Source of the DNA: Colicola sp016286205
GTDB taxonomy: Bacteria > Bacteroidota > Bacteroidia > Bacteroidales > Paludibacteraceae
Reading direction: 5' to 3'
DNA length: 64,000 nucleotides
NCBI GenBank assembly: GCA_016286205.1
Contig: JAEESF010000002.1
Location: forward strand, 124,001 to 188,000
The position numbers were made by a program, and so were the translations under genes. Of the stretch, positions 43,220 to 51,663 are shown piece by piece. The notes beneath the pieces were generated by a model that was given only the letters and a program-made list of their open reading frames with translations, did not search any database and was not told the origin of the DNA. Position 1 is the stretch's first letter. Every line of letters starts with the position of its first letter.

Positions 43220-43860
43220 AACACTGGCTACTCATATTGCTCGTAATGCTTCCGTTGTGCGCTAATGCGCAGCAGGATAGCATCCATTTTACACCAGACA
43301 CCGCGCATACGGAAGAAGTAGATTACAAGTACGTAATCGACCTTACGAAAAAACCGGATGCGATCAAGGCTGTTTGGTTAGGTGCTATTTTCCCCGGAGC
43401 AGGACAGATGTACAATGGCTCATACTGGAAACTGCCTATCGTTTATGGTGCATTTATGGGCTGTGGATATGCTATCAGTTGGACCAGCAATCGGTACAAC
43501 AGTTACAAGACGGCCTATCTCGATTTGTATTATGATGTGCAAGCGGGAAATGTGAGCGAAGATCCGAGCAAGAGTTATATTGCCGTTTTGCCCGAAGGAT
43601 ACGATTTGCAGGGAGTTGGAGGGGCATCCAATTGGCAAAATGTGCTCAAGAATCGTCAGAGTACTTTCCGTCGTTATCGCGATTACTCGATTTTGGCTAC
43701 CATTATTGTCTATGCCTTGTCGCTAGTCGATGCGTATGTAGATGCCCAGCTGTTCGATTACGATATTTCACCGGACCTGTCCATCAATGTTGAGCCACAG
43801 ATTTATTATGACTTACAGCACCAACAGAGTGCAGAATTAAAATTAGCAATACAGTTTTGA
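43216..43860 (+). CDS. DUF5683 membrane or exported protein
   Basis: A 214-aa protein beginning at TTG (43216) within the parB stop. Signal peptide at residues 1-19 (ending ANAQ). The core has the family segment AVWLGAIFPGAGQMYNGSYWKLP (about residues 52-74; membrane-associated loop), YRDYSI and a second hydrophobic segment ending LSLVDAYVDAQLFDYD. This matches DUF5683, which is commonly encoded just after parB in Bacteroidetes; function unknown. The C-terminal part could form an outer-membrane strand. Confidence 0.85.
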   Translation: MKHWLLILLVMLPLCANAQQDSIHFTPDTAHTEEVDYKYVIDLTKKPDAIKAVWLGAIFPGAGQMYNGSYWKLPIVYGAFMGCGYAISWTSNRYNSYKTAYLDLYYDVQAGNVSEDPSKSYIAVLPEGYDLQGVGGASNWQNVLKNRQSTFRRYRDYSILATIIVYALSLVDAYVDAQLFDYDISPDLSINVEPQIYYDLQHQQSAELKLAIQF

Positions 43861-45218
43861 AAAAGATATTTTTATTGGTTTTTGTGCTAAGTGCGATACT
43901 TAGTGTGCACGGGGAAGAAACGAGACTTTACCGAGACAGTATCGAGACAATATCGAGAGATAGTCTGCAAGAAGATGTGCAACCAATGGACTCGATTGAA
44001 GAAGTGTTGGAGCAAATGGCAGACAGCATCATGCAGGCAGATAGCATCCAACAACACGGTTTCCGCACATGGAGTGATAGCACGCTGAGCGAAGTCGATT
44101 TTCGTCTCATGGAATGGTCGCTCAGTTGGTTGGATACCACCGATTGTACCAGTACACGCGACACAACTACTCTACCCGATTCTGTCTACAAAGCACGTTT
44201 GCAAGCGCTTCCGTGCGTTATCGAGTTGCCGTATAACGAGCATGTGCGAGCATTTATTCTGCGTTACGTCAAACGCAGTCCGAAACAAGTGGCACGCATG
44301 ATGCGAATGAGCGAATACTATTTCCCTATCTTCGAAGAAGCACTGGGACGATACCAATTGCCATACGAATTAAGATGCGTTCCTATCATCGAATCAGCAC
44401 TTAATCCAATGGCTCGCTCGCATGCGGGAGCTGCAGGATTATGGCAGTTCATGCCTGCTACAGGTAAATTGTATGGCCTGGAAATCAACTCGCTGGTTGA
44501 CGAACGTATGGACCCTATCCGTTCCACAGAAGCGGCATGCCGTTTCCTGAAAGCGCTCTACTCTATTTACCACGATTGGAATCTGGTCATTGCGGCATAT
44601 AACTGTGGTGGAGGAAATGTTAACAAAGCCATTCACCGTGCAGGAGGTAAACGTGATTTCTGGTCCATCTATCCGTATTTGCCACGCGAGACGCGCAACT
44701 ATTTGCCTATCTTCATTGCCGCTAACTACGCGATGAACTATGGCGAGGAACACGGCATATGCAAAGCGCCTATCGAAAAGACCATGTTGACCGATACTAT
44801 CCGAACCAATCAACGCATGCACTTGCAGCAAGTCAGCGAGAAACTGGATATCAACATGGACGAATTGCGTCGACTGAATCCGCAATATTCACGTGATATC
44901 TTGCCTGGGGGAACTGAATATACATTGTGTCTTCCGAGCGAAAAAGTGGGAGCGTTCATCGATATGCAAGATAGCATTGTGGCGTACAAGGCAGATAGTC
45001 TGATCAACAATCGCCGAGCAGAAATCGACATGGCCAAAGTCACCTCCATCACTGGCGCATATCGCGTCAACGGAGTGACGTATTATACCATCAAGAATGG
45101 CGACACACTGGGAGGAATTGCCAAGAAATTCCATTGTACGGTTAAGCAACTTAAGCAATGGAACGGACTGAAAAATGACAATATTCGTGCAGGCAAGAAA
45201 CTAAAGATTTGCAAGTAA
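43857..45218 (+). CDS. mltD: MltD-like lytic transglycosylase with LysM
   Basis: A periplasmic enzyme that cleaves peptidoglycan glycan strands, ending in 1,6-anhydro-MurNAc. Signal peptide at residues 1-20. The SLT domain (about residues 150-310) has the catalytic Glu in PIIESALNP (Glu182), GLWQFMP (about 197-203) and AAYNCGGGNV (about 246-255). A weak LysM is near 325-365 and a clear C-terminal LysM at about 405-452 (YYTIKNGDTLGGIAKKF). The start is TTG at 43857, overlapping the stop of the previous gene. The N-terminal segment (residues 22-36) is encoded by a run of 11-bp repeats like the dispersed element. Family lengths vary; 453 aa is normal. Confidence 0.9.
   Translation: MKKIFLLVFVLSAILSVHGEETRLYRDSIETISRDSLQEDVQPMDSIEEVLEQMADSIMQADSIQQHGFRTWSDSTLSEVDFRLMEWSLSWLDTTDCTSTRDTTTLPDSVYKARLQALPCVIELPYNEHVRAFILRYVKRSPKQVARMMRMSEYYFPIFEEALGRYQLPYELRCVPIIESALNPMARSHAGAAGLWQFMPATGKLYGLEINSLVDERMDPIRSTEAACRFLKALYSIYHDWNLVIAAYNCGGGNVNKAIHRAGGKRDFWSIYPYLPRETRNYLPIFIAANYAMNYGEEHGICKAPIEKTMLTDTIRTNQRMHLQQVSEKLDINMDELRRLNPQYSRDILPGGTEYTLCLPSEKVGAFIDMQDSIVAYKADSLINNRRAEIDMAKVTSITGAYRVNGVTYYTIKNGDTLGGIAKKFHCTVKQLKQWNGLKNDNIRAGKKLKICK
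43920..43963 (+). repeat. 11-bp repeat array inside the mltD coding region
   Basis: Four units, ACGAGACTTTA, CCGAGACAGTA, TCGAGACAATA and TCGAGAGATAG, in exact 11-bp register. The 14-mer TCGAGACAATATCG (43942-43955) is also present at 32113-32126 (minus strand). Just upstream, AAGTGCGATA is the same 10-mer found in copies A and B. As 11 is not divisible by 3, the peptide is not repetitive. Confidence 0.6.
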
Positions 45219-45547
45219 TGGCAGACGAGAAGATATATTATTCGATGCGCGAGACTGCACTGGAGACTGGTGTTCCAGATACCACTCTGCGCTATTGGGA
45301 AAAACAGTTTGAGGAACTCAATCCGCGAAAAGATGGACATGGCAATCGCTATTATACGCGCGAGGACCAGGAACTCATCAAACGCATCAAATATATTCGC
45401 GACGAACTGCATATCACGCGAATCGAAGCTATCCGACGTGAGCTGAAAAACAATAGCAAACATTCCGACGAACGCCAAGCAGCATTAGATATTCTCTTGC
45501 GCATCAAGGAGGAATTGTGTGAAATACGCAAAATGATTAAACAATGA
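45218..45547 (+). CDS. MerR-type helix-turn-helix protein
   Basis: A 109-aa DNA-binding protein. Residues 5-75 form a MerR winged helix-turn-helix (SMRETALETGVPDTTLRYWE and RYYTREDQELIKRIKYI), followed by a short helical end with no effector-binding domain or metal-binding cysteines. This compact form is common in Bacteroidetes. The ATG at 45218 shares a base with the mltD stop; yfhO begins inside its last codon (ATGA). Target genes are unknown; co-transcription with wall genes suggests an envelope role. Confidence 0.88.
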   Translation: MADEKIYYSMRETALETGVPDTTLRYWEKQFEELNPRKDGHGNRYYTREDQELIKRIKYIRDELHITRIEAIRRELKNNSKHSDERQAALDILLRIKEELCEIRKMIKQ

Positions 45548-47991
45548 AGATAGATTGGAAAAAACTGGCACCTTATTTGGTTGCATTAGTTGTATTTATT
45601 GGCTTTGCCTTAGCTTATTGCAGCCCGATTCTACAAGGGAAAGTGTTGCTGCAAGGCGATGTCAACACCTGGAAAGGCGCTTCTAACGAGGCACGCACAT
45701 TCCTGGAGGAAGAAGGATATTGTCCGTGGTGGACCAATTCGATGTTTGGCGGTATGCCGACATACCAAATCACGGGGGCATTACCTTCCAGCGCTCTACG
45801 AGCCAAAATCGTTGATGTGCTCCATCTTGGTTTGCCGGACAACAATCCGATAGGTCTGCTGTTTGCCTATTTCTGCGGATTCTTCCTTATGCTGATTTGC
45901 TTCGGAGTCAATCCATGGTTAAGTTTGATTGGGGCATTGATAATGGGAATGAGTAGTTACTTCTTCCTTATCATTCCCGCGGGACATATCACCAAGGCTT
46001 CCGGACTAGGTTTTCTTCCACCCGTTATAGGCGGATTCTATGCCATCATGCGCCGCAAATATTGGTTAGGCGCATTCCTCGTCATGTTCTATGGTTTCTT
46101 GGGCATCAATCTCCACCCACAGATGACTTACTATGTCTTCTTGCTTTTGGGAATTCTGGGATGCGCAGAAATCTACATTCATATTCGAGAGAAAAGCTAC
46201 AAAAATTTAGGTATTTCTCTAGGTGTTTTATTGCTGTGTTTTGTACTTGTTTTCGGCACCAAATTCAGTTGGTGGGATATGAATCAATCGTATCTCAAGG
46301 AGACCATGCGTGGCGGACATTCCGAGTTGACACAAAAGGAAGATGCCAAATCCACGGAAGGTTTGGACATACAATATGCTACCGACTGGAGTTATGGCAA
46401 AGGCGAAACTATGACACTGCTCATTCCTAACTGGGAAGGCGGAGCTAGCGGTTACAATCTGGGCAAAGATTCGCACCTGAGCAAAGCGATGCGCAAACAG
46501 GGAGTTCCCAAACGCGATGCTGAGCAATTCTGTCAAAGTGCGCCCACCTACCACGGAGAAAAAGCATTTACTAGCGGTCCCGTTTATGTAGGAGCTATCG
46601 TTTGCTTCTTGTTCTTACTGGCGCTTCTGATTGTTCCCGGACCATACAAATGGGCGTTGCTCATTGCCACGCTCGCATCCATTTTCCTCGCGTGGGGAAA
46701 GAACATGATGTGGTTGACAGAACTCTTCTTCTACCATTTCCCGATGTACAATAAGTTCCGCGCCGTGGAATCCATCTTAATCGTGGCGGAAATCACGATG
46801 CCTTTGCTTGGATTCCTTGGCTTGCAACAAATCGTGGAAGGAAAAGTAGAGTGGCCAAAACTACGCAATAGTTTGTTTATTGCGGGTGGTGTTACTGCCG
46901 GGTTGTGCCTGTTTGCCGCACTCTTTGCGGGTTCGTTCGACATGACTAGTACATACGATGCTCAATGGCAATCACGTATACCCGATTGGCTCTACACCGC
47001 TATTCTCGATCAACGAGTAGATATGCTTCGCAGCGATGCTTGGCGCAGCCTAATCTTTATAATTCTGGAGTTTGGTCTGGTTTTTTGGTTCGCAAAAACT
47101 CAGTTCTCCAAAGGAGAAAACTTGAAACAGAGAATTGCTTTCTATGCCATCACTGCCATTTTGATTCTAGTCGATATGGTTCCTGTGGATAAACGATTCT
47201 TCAACAATGACAATTTCGTCAAGGCTAAGGAGAACGATGCGTATTTCGCAATGCAACCGTGGGAAGAGCAGATCTTGCAAGACAAGAGCTTGGATTACCG
47301 AGTTTTGAACCTGAATACTAGCACCTTCAACGATGCACGGACCAGTTATCGACTCAAATCGATTGGCGGCTATAGTGCTGTCAAATTGCGCAGATATCAG
47401 GATCTGATTGACCAACATATCAGCCAGATGAACTGGAATGTGTTGAATATGCTGAATACCAAATATATCGTCACACAACGCGGCGTGGTGCAAAATCCGG
47501 ATGCAATGGGCAATGTATGGCTGGTAGATAACGTGCTATTTGTTCCTACTCCCGATGATGAAAGCGCAGCACTAAAAACTCTGGACCTAAGCACAACGGC
47601 CGTTGCGGATGAGAAATTCCGTGGTATTCTTAGTTGCGCAGCTAAACCATCCGAAGATGATGCCATCGAGATGACAGCTTATGCGCCCAATCGTTTGGAT
47701 TATACCGCCAATCTGGCCAACGATCGCGTAGCAGTCTTCTCCGAGATTTATTATCCCGAAGGATGGCATCTGTATATTGACGACCAAGAATCAGAAATCG
47801 GACGTGTGAATTATGTACTCCGCGCAGCTATCATTCCTGCAGGGCAACACTCCGTTCGCATGGAATTCCGACCGGAAGCCCTACAAACCGACCATTGGAG
47901 TTATGCATGCGCAATTCTCCTGCTTCTTCTGGCTTTAGGAAGTGTTTCGTGGCCTTTGTGGAAGAATTACTTACCGATCAAGACCAAGTAA
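45544..47991 (+). CDS. yfhO: YfhO-family membrane protein
   Basis: An 815-aa protein with about 12-14 membrane segments in the N-terminal two thirds and a soluble C-terminal part, then one last segment (about residues 784-805) with a short basic tail. This matches the YfhO/GT-C-like family; Gram-positive YfhO glycosylates lipoteichoic acid. In Bacteroidetes it probably transfers sugar to an envelope glycan from a lipid carrier. Phrases such as LQGDVNTWKGASNEARTFLE (about 39-58) and WWTNSMFGGMPTYQ (about 63-76) are family hallmarks. It ends 21 bp inside the opposite-strand GT2 gene. Confidence 0.85.
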   Translation: MKIDWKKLAPYLVALVVFIGFALAYCSPILQGKVLLQGDVNTWKGASNEARTFLEEEGYCPWWTNSMFGGMPTYQITGALPSSALRAKIVDVLHLGLPDNNPIGLLFAYFCGFFLMLICFGVNPWLSLIGALIMGMSSYFFLIIPAGHITKASGLGFLPPVIGGFYAIMRRKYWLGAFLVMFYGFLGINLHPQMTYYVFLLLGILGCAEIYIHIREKSYKNLGISLGVLLLCFVLVFGTKFSWWDMNQSYLKETMRGGHSELTQKEDAKSTEGLDIQYATDWSYGKGETMTLLIPNWEGGASGYNLGKDSHLSKAMRKQGVPKRDAEQFCQSAPTYHGEKAFTSGPVYVGAIVCFLFLLALLIVPGPYKWALLIATLASIFLAWGKNMMWLTELFFYHFPMYNKFRAVESILIVAEITMPLLGFLGLQQIVEGKVEWPKLRNSLFIAGGVTAGLCLFAALFAGSFDMTSTYDAQWQSRIPDWLYTAILDQRVDMLRSDAWRSLIFIILEFGLVFWFAKTQFSKGENLKQRIAFYAITAILILVDMVPVDKRFFNNDNFVKAKENDAYFAMQPWEEQILQDKSLDYRVLNLNTSTFNDARTSYRLKSIGGYSAVKLRRYQDLIDQHISQMNWNVLNMLNTKYIVTQRGVVQNPDAMGNVWLVDNVLFVPTPDDESAALKTLDLSTTAVADEKFRGILSCAAKPSEDDAIEMTAYAPNRLDYTANLANDRVAVFSEIYYPEGWHLYIDDQESEIGRVNYVLRAAIIPAGQHSVRMEFRPEALQTDHWSYACAILLLLLALGSVSWPLWKNYLPIKTK

Positions 47992-48879
47992 GCCACGCGT
48001 CACATTTCGACGGAAGAGTACCAGTTTCCATCCTTTCTCTGGGTGGAAACTGATTGTATAGATACAGAGCAGAACAATCGTCCCGCACCATTTTACGCAT
48101 TCAGATAGCAAACGACGCACGTATTTGCTACGACTGATAGCCATTGTGCGTTGACGTTCGCTGATTCCTATTTGGCGTGTCAAGCGGTTGAAATAATCGT
48201 TCTCCAACTTAGCTTGCGGAATAATATGATGCAAAACCGGAGTCGGCAAATAGAGTATTTCCATGCCCAAAACACGCATCTTGTCGAATATATCTTTTTC
48301 CTCCGATCCCATCAGATTTCCGCCCTTACGCCCAAGATTGGTATTGAATAGTCCGACTTTGTCAAACACCTCTTTGCGATACGCGGCATTCCCGCCTCCC
48401 GGATAACGACCTTTAGGATAGGTCCGCACCTTGTCCCCATAATCCATCCACGCGGTCAAAAGTGCTTTCGTATAAGGTGTCATCCATTTTGGCTCTTGTG
48501 TCTCATAGAGCGGCATTATCGGGCCTCCGCATGCCATCGTTTGCGGATGAGCAGCAAACCACTCGGCATAGTCACGCAGATAATGGCTATCCACTAAGGC
48601 ATCATCATCCACATAAACCAAAATATCACCCTTGGCTTCTTTTATGCCTTTATTTCGCGCAGCCGACAGACCTTGTTCTTTCTCCTTCACATAGCGAAAA
48701 CGAACGTCCGGATGAGCCGACACAAACGCATCACAAACCTGATGTGTATTGTCTGTGCAGTTATTATCCACTAAAATGATTTCATATTCACTTTGGGGTA
48801 AATCGTTCGCTGCAATGCTTTCTAGCAACGGGCCAATATATTTCTCTCGATTATATGTGCAAATGATGACACTTAGCAT
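47971..48879 (-). CDS. Glycosyltransferase family 2
   Basis: A GT-A fold transferase. Its N-terminus MLSVIICTYNREKYIGPLL (residues 1-19) and the D-x-D stretch VYVDDDALVD (about 90-99) are typical, and the segment with GGNAAYRKEVFDKVGLFN (about 163-180) is the acceptor loop of the family. A hydrophobic stretch near the end (about 268-283) is likely to associate with the membrane. Length 302 aa is normal. It is the last gene of the minus-strand glycan operon and overlaps the TagF-like gene by 7 bp. Confidence 0.9.
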   Translation of the reverse strand: MLSVIICTYNREKYIGPLLESIAANDLPQSEYEIILVDNNCTDNTHQVCDAFVSAHPDVRFRYVKEKEQGLSAARNKGIKEAKGDILVYVDDDALVDSHYLRDYAEWFAAHPQTMACGGPIMPLYETQEPKWMTPYTKALLTAWMDYGDKVRTYPKGRYPGGGNAAYRKEVFDKVGLFNTNLGRKGGNLMGSEEKDIFDKMRVLGMEILYLPTPVLHHIIPQAKLENDYFNRLTRQIGISERQRTMAISRSKYVRRLLSECVKWCGTIVLLCIYTISFHPEKGWKLVLFRRNVTRGLLGLDR

Positions 48880-50060
48880 AGTTTCTTCTTTTTCTCTACA
48901 CTACATATCGCTTTATAGACGCGTTCGCAGTTGTTATTATCCCGATAAGGGAACATCGATTCCGCATAGTCAGCATACTGTTTCGGCATCACAAAGTGAT
49001 TTTTTATGCTTTCTAAAATCGCTGCTACGCATGTACTTTCATCTTTCGTCACACCCCCCAAACCATGGTTATAATCATACCAACCTTCCGCATAATGCTC
49101 ACTTCTATATTGCTCCAAATCGAAATGATAATAGATAATCGGTTTGCGCATATAGGCAAAATCAAAATAAACACTCGAGTAATCCGTCACCAGTAATGCT
49201 GATTGGTTGAGCAGTTGTTGAACATCGTATGACTGCTTATCCGCTATAATAATACGCGCCCCTTTGCATTTTTGCTTAAAATAGTCAATGTGCTTTTGGA
49301 CTTCATGATGAGGATAGAATACCAAATCAATCTGTTGCTCTTCAAGCCATTGATTTAGAGATTTGTTGTTTAACAAGCTAACGTAAACTTGCACATATTC
49401 CGAGTGAAGAAAATCGCTCGTTTTATAAAGCCATTCTCTCCAAGTTGGCATAACGAGTATCTGTTGTCTCCTAGATGTATCTTTCAATCCATCAAAGCGG
49501 CATAAACCAGTGAGTTGTACTACTTCCTTCGGATAACCATAGGCAGTTAGGAAATAGTCATACTCTTGGTGCACACCTGCAACAATCATATCCAGTTTTA
49601 CATTCGAATAATCCAGGAACGAAGTATGGTCTTTGACTATTCCATGCTTGATATTGATATGACATTTACGTTGGTAGAACGGAAAATGCTTTTTCACCCA
49701 CAAACCCAATCCGATAAATGGGAAGTAGCCTTGAGCATGCGTGCTAATTAGTACAGAAGCACGCCAAATTAACAAACAATGGGCATAACTCCTATAGCAT
49801 ACTACATTCGAAAGAAATGGAGTCAATCGTTCACGGTCAGGAGAATCTGCCGAGATAATGTAATAAACATTGATTCCCGGATGTTGTTCACGCAAATAAC
49901 GGAACAACCAGAAACCATTGTCGCGCGCATCCACGCCCCGTTCGGAAATAAGCCATATGCGCTTGCGTTGGTAGAAGAACGAAGCGAACAAGGATATAAG
50001 CAGTTTGCACAAAGCTACAACTTGCGCCAAACGGAACGATATGATATGCTCATGTTTCAT
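48873..50060 (-). CDS. TagF/TagB-like polyol-phosphate transferase
   Basis: Family GT-B enzymes of this kind move glycerol-phosphate or ribitol-phosphate (or related phosphates) from a CDP carrier to a lipid-linked or glycan acceptor. The N-terminal hydrophobic stretch is followed by a basic region. The C-terminal domain carries the signature TDYSSVYFDFAYMRKP (about residues 297-312) and the N-terminal domain has NIKHGIVKD (about 136-144), where His is the likely catalytic base. Length 395 aa is typical. The neighbouring IspD-like gene could supply the CDP-activated donor. It overlaps both neighbours by 4-7 bp. Confidence 0.85.
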   Translation of the reverse strand: MKHEHIISFRLAQVVALCKLLISLFASFFYQRKRIWLISERGVDARDNGFWLFRYLREQHPGINVYYIISADSPDRERLTPFLSNVVCYRSYAHCLLIWRASVLISTHAQGYFPFIGLGLWVKKHFPFYQRKCHINIKHGIVKDHTSFLDYSNVKLDMIVAGVHQEYDYFLTAYGYPKEVVQLTGLCRFDGLKDTSRRQQILVMPTWREWLYKTSDFLHSEYVQVYVSLLNNKSLNQWLEEQQIDLVFYPHHEVQKHIDYFKQKCKGARIIIADKQSYDVQQLLNQSALLVTDYSSVYFDFAYMRKPIIYYHFDLEQYRSEHYAEGWYDYNHGLGGVTKDESTCVAAILESIKNHFVMPKQYADYAESMFPYRDNNNCERVYKAICSVEKKKKLC

Positions 50061-51001
50061 TTATTCAAATCCAGTTTTGCTCCATAGATAGCATCAAACT
50101 CCTGTGGACGGAAGCGATCGAATCCACCGCCATGGTGCAACGTAATTTCGCCGATATACAATCGGCCATCTACATCGTAAAAATCAACGCGCACGTACTT
50201 GAAATATTTGGCGATCTTCTGCCCTATTTCCTTCATCTTCGCCAAAGACTTAGGTGCAGGAATCTCCACCGGACAGGGAATATACTCCTCTTGCTTCGAA
50301 TTGCCCCAATAGAACGGAAGAACTTTCCAGTCGTTGTCAAAGACGCAACGCGCATTCACTCCCTCACGGTCGTACGAAACATATATATACTCCAGATTTC
50401 CGTTCAGGTAATTCAGTTTGTAGTCGTTAGGTATCTTTCCATCCTTCGTCACCAACAGTTTCTCCACCACTATTTGACGAGGAATATCCCTATATTGCCA
50501 CTCTTGCGACTCCATATAATAGTCTCGCTTCAACCAGAAACGGCAACGACGCCGTAATTGCGGCCAGTTCACTTCTTCAGCCGAACGCAAGATAATAAAA
50601 TCGTGCGACGAATGATTCGGTTTGACTATACAAGGAAACTCCGTAATCGTTTTGGGCGAAATGTCGCGCCAATTGGCTGTATGGCAAATCACAGGAACAT
50701 TATATTCGTCCGTACCCAACAAATCTGTCACCCATTGTTTCATGCCGTATTTATCCGCACAAATCGGATAATAATCGTGCCGTTCGTTCAGTTTGAGCCA
50801 CTGGATTTTCTCATTCAGCGTTGTGGGCGCTTGCAGGTTGAGTTCGCGTCCAAATATTTGTTTGAACCGGCGACGAGTAATCGTCTCCGCAGAAAAACGG
50901 CGGTAATTCTTGGTTAACCAAAGTTCATAGATGAGCCGACAAGCATAATAGTGCAAATCGCTCTTCCAATAGTTATTTCTCAGTTTTTCGCTTAGTTCCA
51001 T
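50057..51001 (-). CDS. TupA-like ATP-grasp protein
   Basis: A TupA-like ATP-grasp enzyme. Related proteins in Bacillus (TuaA-TuaH/TupA) help make teichuronopeptide by adding amino acids to a surface polymer. Seen here: TTLNEKIQWLKLNERHD (about residues 60-76), PVICHTANW (about 102-110), FPCIVKPNHSS (about 121-131) with the ATP-binding Lys, and LYIGEITLHHGGGFDRF (about 281-297) with the acidic metal site. Length 314 aa is typical. In this operon it may attach an amino acid or amine to the glycan; substrate unknown. Confidence 0.85.
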   Translation of the reverse strand: MELSEKLRNNYWKSDLHYYACRLIYELWLTKNYRRFSAETITRRRFKQIFGRELNLQAPTTLNEKIQWLKLNERHDYYPICADKYGMKQWVTDLLGTDEYNVPVICHTANWRDISPKTITEFPCIVKPNHSSHDFIILRSAEEVNWPQLRRRCRFWLKRDYYMESQEWQYRDIPRQIVVEKLLVTKDGKIPNDYKLNYLNGNLEYIYVSYDREGVNARCVFDNDWKVLPFYWGNSKQEEYIPCPVEIPAPKSLAKMKEIGQKIAKYFKYVRVDFYDVDGRLYIGEITLHHGGGFDRFRPQEFDAIYGAKLDLNK

Positions 51002-51663
51002 ACCAATTGGTTATAATTGCGTTCTGTTGCCCATGGTTGGGGCGCATGTCTTGAAACTACAATAGGCTCGTCCACTAACGCCAGCAAGGGAAGATCGGAC
51101 GGACTGTCGGTATAAAAAATGACTCGTTCGGACTTCTGTCTCGGCAATTGATTGAAATAGGCAATCTTGTTTTCGCGCATGCAGTCAGGTCCATCCATTT
51201 TGCCCAGGCACACATCATTCGAGAAAGCGATTTTCGAACTAATGATTTCTTGAATGCCATACGCCTCCGCAAAATAGCGAATGTAGATGTCGTATCCTCC
51301 GGACAAGATACATACCCTATCCTTGTTCTCCAAATGTTCTTGCAGTCGGTCCACTAGCGGTTTTACCATACCGGGGCGCAGTTCCTGCTGAAAATATTCG
51401 CGAGCCATTTGGTCACATTGCGAACGACTCAGTCCCCTCAACTGCCACAAAACCATACGTTTGCGCCAATTGTTAGACGGTCTGAGCCGATTGTATATCT
51501 TGAAGATTCGCAGCGCATCCATCAGGCGGATGAGACGATGACGGCATTGCACCAATCGATTGAAAGGCAAATGTCTTACGCAAAACTGGACGTATCGGTC
51601 AGCCGTCTGAAATTCGATGAGCGTTCCGCAAAAATCAAATATGACCAAATTGGACTTAGGCAT
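50992..51663 (-). CDS. HAD-IB phosphatase-like protein with Cys in motif I
   Basis: A 223-aa HAD superfamily protein of the CicA/phosphoserine-phosphatase-like type. Motif I reads DFCGTL (residues 10-15) rather than DxDGT: the nucleophile Asp10 is present but the second Asp, the general acid/base, is Cys12. Motif II is in ILSGGYD (Ser about 120), and motif IV is TDSPSDLPLL (about 192-201) with both acidic residues. So metal binding is intact but the reaction may be altered. The flanking genes are an aminotransferase and a TupA-like enzyme. It overlaps both neighbours by about 8-10 bp. Confidence 0.8.
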   Translation of the reverse strand: MPKSNLVIFDFCGTLIEFQTADRYVQFCVRHLPFNRLVQCRHRLIRLMDALRIFKIYNRLRPSNNWRKRMVLWQLRGLSRSQCDQMAREYFQQELRPGMVKPLVDRLQEHLENKDRVCILSGGYDIYIRYFAEAYGIQEIISSKIAFSNDVCLGKMDGPDCMRENKIAYFNQLPRQKSERVIFYTDSPSDLPLLALVDEPIVVSRHAPQPWATERNYNQLVWN

